Assembly (NCBI GenBank): GCA_034406715.1
Contig: CP137877.1
Coordinates: 1-64,000, forward strand
DNA from: Rhodotorula mucilaginosa
Taxonomy: Eukaryota > Basidiomycota > Microbotryomycetes > Sporidiobolales > Sporidiobolaceae
Length of the DNA: 64,000 bases
Direction: 5' to 3'
Below the pieces are notes generated by a model. That model was not told the DNA's origin. It saw nothing but the letters and a program-made list of their open reading frames with translations, and did not search any database. The translations under genes were made by a program, and so were the position numbers. Shown in pieces: positions 10,674-22,027 of the stretch (its first letter is position 1; every line of letters begins with the position of its first letter).

Positions 10674-13013
10674 ATGTCTGTGGAGCTGCCTGACCGCCCT
10701 TCTGCGGCCTACCTGAGCCAGGCTTCCTCTCCGCTCGAGGCCGACTCGGCTTCGTCTCGACCCGCTTCGCCGACCTTTGCCGCCGCCGCCGCCAGACCGA
10801 CGCACGCTTACCCGCAGACGCCCGACCTGAGCCTGGGCGAGTCCTACACGCCGGCGACCTCCTCCTACCCGCCTTCGACGGCTGCTGCGTCCCTCAAGAG
10901 CGGCGGCAGCGCTACACCTCGCTCTGGTTCGCTTTCCAAGGACCCGCTCCTCAAACGACAGCAGCAGCAACGACGAGGGGGAAGCGGTCTCCTCACGCAA
11001 TGGTTCAATAAGGGCATCTCGCATGAAGAAGATCGCGGCAGGAGGAGGTTGTCGTCCTCGCAAGTCGAAGCAGCCGCAGCGCCGTCCGGAGGCGAGTCTT
11101 TGACGAGCAGGGACTCGGTTCGACGCATAGCAGCGAGTAGGAGGCCATGGTGGCACATCTCGCGAGAGATGGCGCAGCGCATCGTCGGATTCGGAATGAT
11201 TGCCCTGTGAGTCCGTTCCGGAACTCGCGCAGGATTGCTTGACTTAGGAACTGAAACTCGCACACGAGGACAGCGTCGGGATGAACGACTCTGCGACGGG
11301 TGCGAACTTGGACTCGATGCAGGAGCACTACCACGTCGACTATGACAAGATTTCGATCGTCTTCCTCGCCAACACGGCCGGGTACTTCCTCTCGTCCATG
11401 TCGTCCTCGTTCATGCTGCACCATTTCGGACTCCAAACTTCGCTCCTCGTCGCCTGCGCCGGCATGTCGATCGGCTGTGTCGTCCTCTCGATCGCGCCGC
11501 CGTTCCCCGCCTTCATCGTCATGCTCATGTTCATGGGCTTCGGATCCGGGGTGAGTCTGCGCTCCCCTTTTTTTTTGGAAGTTCTCCCGCTGACTCTGGG
11601 TCGTTCCACAGATGTACGATGCCGTGAGTCTCAAACCCCACAGTCACCAGAAAGGGGAGCTAACCAGCCCCCCGCAGTGCATCACCATCGTCATCGCGCA
11701 CGAGGAAGACGGCGTCCTGATGAGCCTGCTCTACTCGTGCTTCGGAGTGAGTTCACTTCGACGAACGACAGTATTCTCGATTAATGACACCTGCTCTGCC
11801 CACCCAGCTCGGCGCCATGATCTCTCCGTTGGCGATCGGTGCGTTCCTCGACCGCGGGTACGCCTGGAACCGGTATTACAAGTGCGTTGTCGGCTTTGGA
11901 ATCTAACCATCCCAACACTGACGAGACACCACAAACCATTAGCATCCCTCTCGGAATCTCGATTCTGCTCGCCGTGATCGGGTTCCTCGTCTTTCGCGGC
12001 TGTGAGTCGAGTGTCGGAAAGAAGAGTTTAGGGAGATTCTCCGCTGATCCCCCCCCCCCCTGCTCACAGACATCCCGCCTCCGGACGAGGCACACGAAGC
12101 TCCACTCTCGACAGCCCAAGCACCCGGCTCGGTCGTGCACGAGCACGCGAACGCGAACACGGTCACGCAGGGAGAGGTCGTCCACGCGCGGTCCAAGATG
12201 TCGGCACAGCAGCGGATGAAGCGCGCGTTCGGGATCAGGGCCGTCTGGGTCGGCATCGTCCTCATCGTCTTTGCGTGAGCTTCTCCCGTGGTGCATATTC
12301 GGGATACCAAAGACACATGAAATTGACCGCCGCCCATCCGCAGCTTCGCCTCGACCGACATCCTCTCGGCCTGGAGCGTCTCGTTCCTCCTCTCGAAGCG
12401 CAACGCCCCCGCCGCCTCGTCGCGGTACGTCCTGTCCGGCCTGTGGGGCGGGATCGCGACCGGTCGCGTCGTCCTCGCGTGGGCGTTGGCGAACCGGTTG
12501 GGCGAAAAGACGTTTGCGGTCCTCATGCTCGCGGCGACGAGTGCCATCTTGGCCGTCTTGTACGTCAGGAGCTTTATCGTCGATGCTGGTGAGTGGCGCG
12601 CGACTCTTTTCTCCACCTCTTTGCTGTGCGGTCTCGGGAAGAGCGAGTGCTGAATGCGCCGCCCGCGCAGTCGCCCTCGCGCTGGTGGGCTTTTTCCTCG
12701 GCCCCGTGACGCCCAAAGTCCTCGCCGCAATCGGAGCCCGCGTCCCGCCGTCGCTCAAAGGCTCCGTGGTCTCTCTCCTCGTCGGAACCGGTAAGTCGGC
12801 AAGAGATGCCCAAACGCGCACGACGAGATCTGACACCCTGACACCCGACCCCCCCGCGCAGGCCTCATCGGGAGCTCGGTCGGACCGCTCCTGTTTGGAG
12901 TCGTCGCCGGTCGCGGGGGCCTCTCGCTCTTGCCGGCCGTCATGATCGGAGTGAGCGTGTTTTCGATCGGAGCGTGGCTCGCCGTGCCCAAGAACCGGAG
13001 GAGGGAGGATTAG
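10674..13013 (+). CDS. Major facilitator superfamily transporter (fungal BSC6-like group)
   Basis: Ten exons give 581 residues. They include a 12-nt exon at 11612-11623 that encodes only MYDA between two GTGAGT introns. The first 170 residues are hydrophilic and Ser/Ala/Pro-rich. Membrane segments then begin at IVGFGMIALLVG, followed by GMNDSATGANLDSMQEHY, FGSGMYDACITIVI and the GLGAMISPLAIGAFLDRG loop. A central cytosolic loop and a second set of helices follow, including FASTDILSAWSVSFLL and GLIGSSVGPLLFGVVAGRGG. This is the topology of a 12-helix MFS carrier. It resembles the uncharacterised BSC6-like fungal transporters; the substrate cannot be told from sequence. Confidence 0.85.
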
Positions 13014-13790
13014 ACGCGTCTCCTTCCTTGTAGAACTCTTTAGATCTGTTTGAGAAACACCAAAAGTTGTATTGCCATGGGTATAGACCGTCTGGCGCGG
13101 TGTTGGGGCAGCTAGCGGAACTCGAGAGTCGCCGGCCTCCGGGTCAAACCAGGTTGCCGGACCGAGAGAGAACCACGCTGCTCGGGCATCGCTACCAAAG
13201 TCGGGAAGACTGCCCAAAAAAAAAAAGGGAAGAGGCGAACTTCTTGGCGGCTACAGCTCCAGCTCCAGCTCTGACCACTACGCATTCGCTCCTGCCTGGC
13301 TGCTGACTCTAGGCGGACACTCTCGAGGGCTACGCATAGACGCACACAAGGTGAGGCACCGTGCCCTTGTCCTCGTAAACGCCAGTCGAGTGCTCCAGAC
13401 CCTCGTTCGCTGGGGCAGGGAAGAGGCGAACCTCGCTCGGACTCGCCACAGAGTCCCTCCGGCACGGCTTGGAAAGGCGCAGCATGGAGCTACTCAGGCA
13501 TACAGCTCGGCCAGCCCGCAACACCGACAAGGAGCGAGCGGCCAAGTCGGCGACGCCACCCGGATTTCGATCAACGGACGTGGGAGAGCGGACTCGAGGG
13601 CTCGCTCGCCAGCATGGCAGGGAGCGGGGCTGGCGGGGTCCGAATGGCCGGGCAAAGACTCGGGGAAACAGGCAAGAGCGGGTCCGGCTCTGGGGAAGGG
13701 CATGCGAGCTGACTTTGCGCCCCGTCCGAATCTCGAAACTCAACTTTGCAGGGAAAAACGGCAACCGCGACTAGACACACAAAAGACCAG
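13014..13790 (+). promoter_or_regulatory. Intergenic region upstream of the ELO gene
   Basis: No supported gene in 777 bp. It contains a short GCTCCA repeat near 13255-13275 and a run of A near 13217. Open frames on both strands overlap and lack codon bias. It should hold the 3' end of the MFS transcript and the ELO promoter. Confidence 0.45.
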
Positions 13791-15165
13791 ATGTCCTTCG
13801 ACTATGCCTCTGCCCGCCCGGCCGCGCCGAGGCCCTCTTCGTTCCTCGCGTCGTTGACCGACTCGCCGCGCCCGCCTGCGCCTTCCGGCGTCCCGAGCGT
13901 CGTCCACGACACGTACGACCTCTTCCTGAACCCCGTCGTGCCCATCACGTTCGGACTCGTCTACTTTGTCGTCGCCAAGACCTTGTCGCACTACCAGGAC
14001 GGCAAGAACCGCATCCGCGGCAAAGGCTGGGACACGGTCGTCCTCCTTCACAACATTATCCTCGCCGTCTACTCGGCGTGGACCTTCCTCGGCACGGCGC
14101 CGCACGTCTTTGGCGAGTTCTGGCGCGGGTTCGCCAACAACGGCGTCGCCGGCTTGACGCACGCGTTCTGCGACTCGGACTCGTCCGTCTGGAGTGCGAC
14201 CTTTTCCAAGTACTCGTACCTGTTCTACCTCTCCAAGTACTGGTGCGTCTCCGCGTCCTCGTTTTCGGTTGAGTAGCCTGTGCTGACGCGAACGCCTGGC
14301 GCCAACAGGGAGGTCCTCGACACGGCGATCCTGCTCCTCAAGGGCAAGAAGGTCGGCATGCTCCAGAGCTACCACCACATGGGCGCGATCTGGACCATGT
14401 ACGCCGCCTACGTCACCCAGGCCATGCCGGTGTGAGTTGCCCTTCCGCATCTCCGCGTCAGATTTCCGATTCATTGAACCCAGCTCGCTCCACGCACAGC
14501 TGGATCTTCTGCGTCGCCAACTCGCTCGTGCACTCGATCATGTACTCGTACTACGCCTGCACGGCCGTGTCGATCCCGTTCCCGCGCTTCCTCAAAAAGT
14601 CCATCACGCGGATGCAGATCACCCAGTTCCTCGTCGGCGGTTCGCTCGCCGCGTCGTACCTCTTCATCAAGCTCCCGGAGGTGCCCGGATCGGGTAGCGC
14701 CGCCGAGAAGGCGCGCCAGCACCTCTCGTCGGCTTCGTCGTCGTTCGAGGCGGGCGTGAATGCCTTTAGGCAGGACCCGGCGACGTGCCTCCGCAACGTT
14801 GGCCAGATCAACGCTGTCAAGGTGAGCAGCCATGGTGGTCTGCCGGTGTTGGCATACTGGGTAAACTCGCAAAATTCATGGATGCTGATTCTCCCCCAAC
14901 CTCCTCGCAGCTCAACGTCGCCTACCTGATCCCTCTGAGTGAGTCTCGCTGTTCGGGGCCGTTGGAGCACTCACAATCGCTGTCCGAGGCATGGCTTCGA
15001 CTGTGGTGTCCCTCTTGACCAGCGAACAGCTCTGACTGACTCGAGAAATCACGCTTTGCCGCAGCCTACCTCTTTGTCGCCTTCTTCGTCCGAACTTACC
15101 GCAAGAACGGCAACGCCGCCGCCGCCGCCAAGAAGGCGTCGACCAAGGCTGCCAAGGCACAGTAA
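13791..15165 (+). CDS. ELO-family very-long-chain fatty acid elongase (3-ketoacyl-CoA synthase)
   Basis: Five exons (13791-14242, 14309-14431, 14500-14821, 14911-14938, 15065-15165) give 341 residues. ELO landmarks are present: an early membrane segment, the K.WEVLDTA-type block (KYWEVLDTAILLLKGKK), the histidine box region SYHHMGAIWTMY, N..VHSIMYSYY, and the ITRMQITQFLVGG segment. A basic lysine-rich tail (AKKASTKAAKAQ) could act as an ER retrieval signal. ELO enzymes condense malonyl-CoA with acyl-CoA in the ER. The box reads QSYHH rather than the usual HxxHH, so the first histidine is glutamine (see findings). Substrate length cannot be predicted. Confidence 0.92.
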
Positions 15166-15592
15166 ACCGTGTCGATACACCTTGCTTCGCTTCGCTTCGC
15201 TTCGATCCAAAAGGGAGATGACATCTCTCCTCGCGTCTCGCGCGCCTTGCAAGTCAAGTCAGACTTTTCGGCGCCCTTCTCGCATCATGCATGGTTTCGC
15301 TTTCTGTTTTACCCATTCCACGCCAGGCAGAGCCTCCAAGCTCTTGCGCAGAGAAGCATGTCTTTACATCTTAATTCCCTGTCCATCTAGAATCTCGCTC
15401 TCCTTTTTCGTTGTAAATCATGGTTAGCCTTTACGAACGCTTCTCTCGGGTCCCTTCACGTCTCTTTGCCCAAGTGACTCATTGCGCTGAGACGGAACCG
15501 CTTCTCAAGTTCTGTCCGACATGCTACCGATCCAACGCCACCGCCGACAAAACCCGTCCCTCTACCTCGCCACCGACACCTTCATGCCGCCG
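15166..15592. other. Intergenic region between convergent genes
   Basis: This stretch of 427 bp holds the 3' ends of the elongase and RidA gene 1. A short CTTCG microsatellite lies at about 15184-15205, and an AT-richer tract fits a polyadenylation region. No gene seen. Confidence 0.5.
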
Positions 15593-16095
15593 TCACTCTC
15601 GCTTGATCGCCTCGACCTCGAGCTCGACCAACATCTCCGGAAAGGCGAGTCGTGCCACGCCGAGACAGGTCCAGAGCGGGCGATGACCGGGAATGCGCGT
15701 CTTGAGCTTTTCGGCAATGTATTGCCACCGGTCGCCCATGTCGACTTGGTAGCTCCGGAGGGAGTAGACCTGGGAGTGGGCGCGAGAAGTACAGCAGGTA
15801 AGCAAGCGAGCGCTCGGGAGAAGGAACGTCCTTCGAGAGATAGAGAGAGAGAGAGTCGACTCACGTCTTCCCACCCTCGCAAACCGGCAGCTTGCAACAA
15901 CCGGTCGACGTTCTCGAACGCCTTGTCGATCTGCTCCTTCCACTCGATGCCCGCGAGGTTGCCTTGCTCGTCGCAGCCGCCTTGGCCGGAGCATTTCACG
16001 ACGTTGCCGGGGAGAAAGACGGCTTGCGAGTAGTGGCCCAAGTCGCTCCATTGCTGGCCAGCGCCGGGACCGTTGATGTACTCGAGTTCGGACAT
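15593..16095 (-). CDS. RidA (YjgF/YER057c/UK114) family protein, copy 1
   Basis: Two exons (15865-16095 and 15593-15769) give 135 residues, the normal length for the family. Landmarks are a start with YINGPGAG, GHYSQAV...GN.VKCSGQGG, AFENVDRLLQAAG, and the C-terminal GHRPLWTCLGVARLAFPEM..ELEVEAI block. RidA proteins deaminate reactive enamine/imine intermediates such as 2-aminoacrylate and form trimers. A near copy lies 1.1 kb upstream on the same strand with the intron at the same codon, so the two arose by tandem duplication. Copy 1 differs in the first loop (CDEQGNLAGIEWKEQ against WDNEGNLEQYDAHQQ). Fungal RidA proteins can be mitochondrial or cytosolic; no clear presequence is visible. 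Confidence 0.93.
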
Positions 16096-16752
16096 TGTAC
16101 GTTTCTCGGCGGGTGTAGCTTGTCGTGTCAAGGCACAAGCTGTGGTAAGAGAGACGCGCGGGCATCTTGAAGAAAGAGCAGAGAGGCAGAACACTCCGAT
16201 CGAAAAGCTGCGGACTTCGGATCATGGAGCCTGGTCCAGGAACGAACCCCTTTGGTCGTGCCGCAGTATAAAGAGTGATGCAGTACCCTTGGGAGCGAGA
16301 TTGGGAGCCAAGGGAAGCGGATGTGCCGACAGGTCAAGTGATGAGCATGATCGAAGAATCTCCTGATCTCTGCAGCGCGCGCGAGCTCTTGATTCGCTTT
16401 CGCAGCGAGTCCGGAGCCAATTTGCCGGACATCCATGCACCGACCACAGCAAGGAGTAGCTGTATGGCTGCAGGCGTACCTGTCACTCACGTGCCGTGCT
16501 CTTTGAACTTGCGTCTCCAGCTCAACCACAAAAAGCTCGGAAAGGAGCATTGAAACTCGCAGGTCATAAACGCGGGCTCGGGCCTCATTGTTTTCCCTGC
16601 TTTGCTGATTCTAGATGTTGCTGCATATAGTAGAGCGGCGCTGAACCTTGGCCGACGCCCGTCGCCATGCTGTAGTGACAGTGGCAAAAGTAGCCGAGTC
16701 CGGCTCGGAAACGTCGCGCACGGTCTTGCGTACAGCATAGAACCACCGACGC
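16096..16752 (-). promoter_or_regulatory. Spacer between the tandem RidA genes
   Basis: This 657-bp stretch should hold the promoter of copy 1 and the 3' end of copy 2. No supported gene. It shows no clear duplication of the promoter upstream of copy 2, so the two copies may be regulated differently (inference). Confidence 0.4.
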
Positions 16753-17233
16753 CTACTCCTTCTTGATAGCCTCAACTTCGAGCTCGACCGACATGGCGGG
16801 GAACGCGAGTCGCGGTACGCTGAGCGCGGTCCAGAGCGGGCGGTGGCCGGGAATGCGCGCCTTGAGTTTGTCGGCGAGGTACTGCCAGTGCGCGCCGATG
16901 TCGACTTGGTAGCTTCGGAGGAGGTAGACCTGCGCGCAAGTGTTCCAGGTCAGCACGGGAAAGAGGCGTCAAGATCTCGACGAGAAAGAGTCTCCAAAAA
17001 CGCACGTCCTCCCATCCTCGGAGTCCCGCAGCTCGGAGAACTCGGTCGACGTTATCGAACGCGTTGTCGATCTGCTGGTGTGCGTCGTACTGCTCAAGGT
17101 TTCCTTCGTTGTCCCATCCGCCTTGTCCCGACAGTTTGGCGATGTTGCCGATCACGACGGCTTGCGAGTAGTGGCCCAAGTCGCTGTGCTTCTCGCCCGC
17201 ACCGGGTTCGTTGATGTACTTCAGATCGGACAT
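16753..17233 (-). CDS. RidA (YjgF/YER057c/UK114) family protein, copy 2
   Basis: Two exons (17006-17233 and 16753-16929) give 134 residues. It has the same architecture as copy 1: YINEPGAGEKHSDLGHYSQ, GNIAKLSGQGGW, AFDNVDRVLRAAGLRGWEDV at the exon junction, and GHRPLWTALSVPRLAFPAM at the C-terminal active-site region. The second exon is exactly 177 nt in both copies and the junction falls after the same Glu-Asp codons. Expected role is hydrolysis of enamine/imine by-products of amino-acid metabolism. It shares a roughly 300-bp divergent promoter with UBA4. Confidence 0.93.
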
Positions 17234-17532
17234 GGTATCGATGTATAAAGCAAGAAAGCAAACCTATGCACAGCGTCGCGAGAGATGAGAAGAAGGTCGA
17301 TCACTCGGTCCGATGACGCGGGCAGCTTGGTCAGCAACAAGGCAGCTTTCGGACTTTTTGCGGAAGCACTCGGAAGGTGCTCCAGACGCTCCGGAAGTGG
17401 GTGTACGCCTGTTCCGGGATCGATAAGCAGGACCGGAGAAAAGTCAACGACCGGCGCATTTCTCTTCGCTTCATCGATATTGCACCGGTGCCGCCGCCCT
17501 ACAGCACGGCGGGGACTAGGCGACCTGCAGAC

Positions 17533-19535
17533 ATGTCGGAAATGCGAGACCAGCTGCTGGCCGAGTTGGCAGCAGCGCGCGCTACCGTCGCTCGCCTCGA
17601 AGCCGCACTCGATAAAGTCAACCTCGACCGCGACAACTCAAGGAGCAGCAATGTAGCGAACGAGGAACGCCATGCACCGAGACCGAGAAAGGCTGCGGCT
17701 CGAGACTGGCCGCTCGACCTGCGCGAGTACATGCGCTACGGCCGACAGATGATGCTCCCTCAAATCGGTCTCGACGGTGAGTTCTCTCGCGGTGACAGTG
17801 CACCCAAAGGTCCTGACGCCTGCGCGTGCCTGCAGGACAGCTCAAACTCAAGCATGCACACGTCCTCGTTGTCGGAGCGGGCGGACTCGGCTGCCCCGTC
17901 CTCCTCTACCTCGCCGCAGCCGGAGTCGGTGCGTCTTGCGGACAGCAGTGAAGAGCTCTCTTGACTGACCGGTGTGAGCGCCCTTCCAGGCCAGATCACC
18001 ATCATGGACCACGACACGGTCGAGTTGTCGAACCTGCACCGCCAAGTCTTGCACACCGAGGACCGCGTCGGCATGAGCAAAGCCGAAAGTGCCAAGCAGG
18101 CCCTCATCGCGTGCGTTTGCTCCGACGTTTCTACTCAGCCACAGCCACTCATGTACCCCCCTCGACAGCCTGAACTCGGACGTCCGCGTCGAGGCCGTCC
18201 AACTCGCCTTCATCCCGGCCATCTTTCATCCTCCGACGGGACAAACTCCTTCCGAACTGCTCGAGGGCAGGTACACGCTCATCCTCGACTGCAGCGACAA
18301 TCCCGCGACTCGACATTTCCTCAATGCCTACGCGGCAGCGCACCAGATCCCACTCGTCAGCGGCGGAGCCGTCCGCGCCGAAGGCACCGTCGGCGTCTTC
18401 AACCTCCCCTTGACCGGCTCCGCCTCCGACGACGACAACCGCGGACCCTGCTACGCCTGCATCTTTCCCCCTTCTGGACCTCCCCCTTCTCCGCCGCCGC
18501 CACTCTCCGTCTCGCAATTCGAAGCCCTGACCGACCAGGAACGCAAAGAGCGAGAACGGCTCGAAGACCTCTACTATGAGCGGTTGAGCCTGTCCGGGAC
18601 GGGCGCCTGCGCCGACGAAGGCGTCGTCGGGATCTTGTGCGGCGTGGTCGGGATCGGGATGGCGAGCGAAGCGATGCGCGTCCTGCTCGGAATAGGTGCG
18701 CGGGCGCGCGTGATTCGGAATCGAGAACAACATATGCCTGCGGAAAAAGCTGACTCGGCCAAGACACACGCACGCAGCTACTCCGACCCTGCACTTGTAC
18801 TCGCCTCTTTCCTCGTCGCCCTACCGAACCATCAAGATGCGCGCTCGCAAACCGACCTGTCCAACTTGCGGCGAAACGCCGTCCCCCTCCTCGTCGACAA
18901 CGACCCCTCCGTCGACGGCAACCTCGCGTTGGCAAGACTTCCTCGCCCGTCGAGATGGCACATGGCCAGGCTGGTCCGACCCTCTGTGCGAGACGCCCGG
19001 AGTGGGTCAGCGTGCCTCTTCCTCCTCGGGGCGAGCGGATTCGAGGATCCGAGTGCAGGACTTGCACGAACGACTCGGTTCTTCTCCCGTGAAGAAGTCT
19101 GTACTCATCGTCGATACGAGACCGGCATCCGAGTACGGCATCGCCAACCTCGAAGGCAGTATCAGTGAGTGGGGTTCCGGTCTCCTCTTGACAATGTCTC
19201 TTCTTTGCTGACGCTGTTCTCACGCACGGCCAGACATCCCATTCCCTCGCCTCTTAAAAGACCCTTCACTCGCGCTGACGGCGGCGGCTCACGACCCAAG
19301 CGACGATTCCCCACCTGTTCCCGATCGAATCACCTTTGTCTGCCGGCGCGGGAACGACTCGCTCCTCGCTTCGCGCGCGCTCCGACGCTACCTCGAAGAG
19401 CACGCCGCCGCCGGAGCAGGGCAAAATGAAGAGACTGCAGAGAGGATCGAGGGCAAGACGGTCGAGGTGGATGATCTGATTGGGGGATTGAGTGCCTGGG
19501 CGCGCGAGGGAGAAGAGGGCTTCCCCGTCTATTGA
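17533..19535 (+). CDS. UBA4: UBA4/MOCS3: E1-like activating enzyme for URM1 and molybdopterin synthase with rhodanese domain
   Basis: Six exons (17533-17776, 17836-17928, 17990-18110, 18169-18695, 18778-19164, 19234-19535) give 557 residues. The N-terminal coiled region is followed by the [18 protein letters not shown] block, the ATP-binding [12 protein letters not shown] loop, [15 protein letters not shown], and the adenylation core [14 protein letters not shown]. Zinc CxxC pairs are at CYAC and CPTC. The predicted catalytic cysteine lies in [13 protein letters not shown]. The C-terminal rhodanese-like domain has [19 protein letters not shown] and the persulfide loop CRRGNDS. The enzyme adenylates and thiocarboxylates Urm1 for tRNA 2-thiolation. 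The linker between CYAC and the catalytic Cys is Pro-rich and long. An upstream in-frame start exists, but MSEMRDQ fits the family better. Confidence 0.95.
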
Positions 19536-19725
19536 TTGAAGCGAGGGGTTTCGAAGCCTTTATTCGAGTGCTTTAAGGAGACAACACGTCGTATCTTACA
19601 TCCACCTGAGCTCAGGCGTGCAAAACCAAATTCTTGCGACATATGCGCTTCCTCCTCTCTCCCTTTCCTCACACACGCGTGACGAAAGCCACGGGCTAAC
19701 AGAGATACAACACCCCGCGTTTTCT

Positions 19726-21897
19726 CTACCACATGAACCTCTGCCACCTCCCCAACTCGCGCTCGTCCCTCCCCTGTAAGCCCTTCCCGTCCGCCCCGAC
19801 CTCAAACTCCCACTTGAACGGCCGTTCCAAGAACAACCAGACACACACCGCCTGAACGGCGAGGTACAACACCGCTTCGAGAACGAGTCGACGCTTGTAG
19901 GTTCGGGTCGCAATAGCCGAGTCGGCTACAGAGGAGGAGGTAGAGGGCGAAGGGGAGAGGTAGAGACGGAGGATGAGCAGCGAGGTGAGAAAGTAGCGCG
20001 GTTCGAGGAGCGGAGTTGGGATCAAGACGGCGCAGGTCGCTCCGAGCAAGAGAATCAGCGTCGACACGGTCATCCTGCCCGCTCGAGCTGGAGCGCCATG
20101 TTGGCGTCAGCTCCGCAAGCTCATCTGCAGAAGAGACGAAAAGGAATTTTGAGTTTTCCGCCGGACGAACGCACCGAGTTGGATCCACAAGAGTCGGGCG
20201 GCGATAAAGTACCCCGGTGCGAGAGCATACCGCGCATACGGATGTAGGTCGATGATCCGGCGCCAGAGGTAGAAGGCGTAGTGGCGATTGTCGGCGAGGA
20301 GGAAGGGATGCGCCACCCTGTCAAATTGGGCGGGCAGAACGGGGGGTTAGCTTGGAGGAAGGGTGTCGGCGGCGGAGGAGAAGATTGAACGTACGTGTAG
20401 TTATGTATAGAGTACAATATCAACCCGAGCGCCAGGATCGAGCCGACGATGCGACTGCCCGGGAGTCAGCCCGCACGCTCGAAAAGATCAACTCCGCAGC
20501 GAAGCGTTTTTTTTCGCGACTGACCTTGGTGTTTGCAATGAGCCCGAGATACTTTGCTTGACTTGTGACACGCCGAGGAGGTGCGGTGAGAAGAAGAAGG
20601 CGGCAAAGGCGAGGAAGTACCAGACTTGGGCGACATGAACCGTCGGGACGTGGTTCGACTTGTCGCCTACAGACGAGTCTCGCCAAGCGAGGTAGCGCAT
20701 CAAGCATCAGCGCAGCTCGGTCGTAGAGATCTCGAGATGAGGCGACCATATCTCTTGCTGAAGTAAAAGACGCCGCCGGCTCACCGAGGACGATGTGACC
20801 GCCGTTCCAGCGCACAAAGGCGATCGCTGCCGCAAACACGGGGACGTAACTCGCCAGGACGGGAGTGAGCGCCGGCAAGTCCTGCAGCGCTAAGCTCAGT
20901 AATTTTAAAGGGACGGTGACGAGATCGGCTGTCAAGTCCCGAGTCCAGCGAGTCAGAGTCAGTCAGTCAGTCAGAGTCAGAGTCAGTCACGACGGAAGGA
21001 AGGGGGGACGCCGTACCTGGGCGCGCATCCCTGAGGAGCGGATCGGAGGAGAAATCGCCCTTCTTGTTGTCGAATAGTCGTAATCGATCGATGAGGGCTT
21101 GAGCGGCGACGAACGCGACCCAGACGGTATTGGTCTGCCGAAAGAGGAGCGAGATGGCGCCCAGCTTTGCGAGGAAGCCGGGGCCAATCAGTCCCACAGC
21201 GCTCTCATAGAACAGGAGCACGCGCGTACTCACGAGAGCTGAAGGGAGGTACCGCCTCTGGAGGGCGAAGCGCCAACTGAGCAAGACGGCGACGACGCTC
21301 GCGAGGTCGGTGTAAAACATCCACGCCCACCACCCGAGCATCGGCATCCCAGCGATGACAAGCCCTTCCCATGCGTAGGTTTGTCGTCGTGGACTGGCGC
21401 CAGGACGCGTACGGAGGAGGAGGGCGAGGAGGGACGAATACAAGAACGGGAGGGAGAAGGAGAGGACGAGGTTGGTCGCTCGGAGTGCGGCGAGTGAGCA
21501 CGGGTCGGGTGTGAATGACTTGATTAGGGGTAGCTGTCGCCGTAAATGAGCGAGTGCGGCCGGGATCAAGTAGCTGTTTTGCGGGAAGCGATCAGCAGCA
21601 AGTCGGAAAATCGAGGGCGAAAAAGAGGACGCACAGTCCGGGCGGAGTAGTCAACGCCGGGTCCCAATGTGACCACTGTCCGTTGCAATATTTCTGGGTC
21701 TGTGGCACATGAAAGATCTCGTCCTGCGGCGTGTGGTGCGCAAGTGAGTTCTCTTAGAGGTTGAAGAGGTTGAAGAGGTGCGGACTGACCATGTAGGGTT
21801 CGGGGACGGATCGGTTGACGCGGACTGCGACGTGTATGGATACAGCAGTGCATAGCAGGTACGCCGCCCACCACCTTACGCTAGAGCGGCGCTCCAT
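19726..21897 (-). CDS. ALG10: ALG10/DIE2 dolichyl-phosphoglucose alpha-1,2-glucosyltransferase
   Basis: Nine exons give 511 residues: 21790-21897, 21635-21723, 21234-21573, 21017-21164, 20785-20928, 20525-20666, 20395-20454, 20175-20317 and 19726-20087. Family motifs include PEPYMDEIFHVPQTQKYC at the first lumenal loop, WDPALTTPPGLYL, SLLFRQTNTVWVAF, GGHIVLGDKSNHVPTVHVAQ, and HPFLLADNRHYAFYLWRR followed by PRYFLTSLLI near the end. Alg10 adds the terminal glucose to the lipid-linked N-glycan precursor in the ER. The 69-nt intron at 21165-21233 is in frame and was called because it restores the family reading. The acceptor of the last exon could also be six bases later. The intron at 20929-21016 carries the GTCA repeat. 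Confidence 0.93.
20951..20992. repeat. GTCA microsatellite inside an ALG10 intron
   Basis: Repeated AGTC/GTCA units fill the 3' part of the ALG10 intron. On the coding strand they read as repeated CTGAC, the branch-site consensus used by fungal introns, just upstream of the CAG acceptor. Confidence 0.8.
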
Positions 21898-22027
21898 CTC
21901 CCCACTTGCACGTGAGAAGGCAGAGTCGAAGGAGTGAACGTTCTCTCCGACTCCGACTCGTCACCTCGAAATTACGCAGACTATAGCACGAAGGAGACTC
22001 CCATGCAGCCCTAGCCCTTTGGTCGCT
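21898..22027. promoter_or_regulatory. Short shared promoter of ALG10 and the ANP1-type gene
   Basis: Only 130 bp separate the start codons of two divergently transcribed glycosylation genes, so both 5' UTRs and both promoters must fit or overlap here. Confidence 0.6.

Noticed and set aside
13330-13857. Open frames upstream of the ELO gene
   Set aside because: Overlap on both strands over the promoter region and show no coding signal.
15184-15205. CTTCG microsatellite as a regulatory element
   Set aside because: Short, lies in a 3' UTR between convergent genes, and has no second copy.
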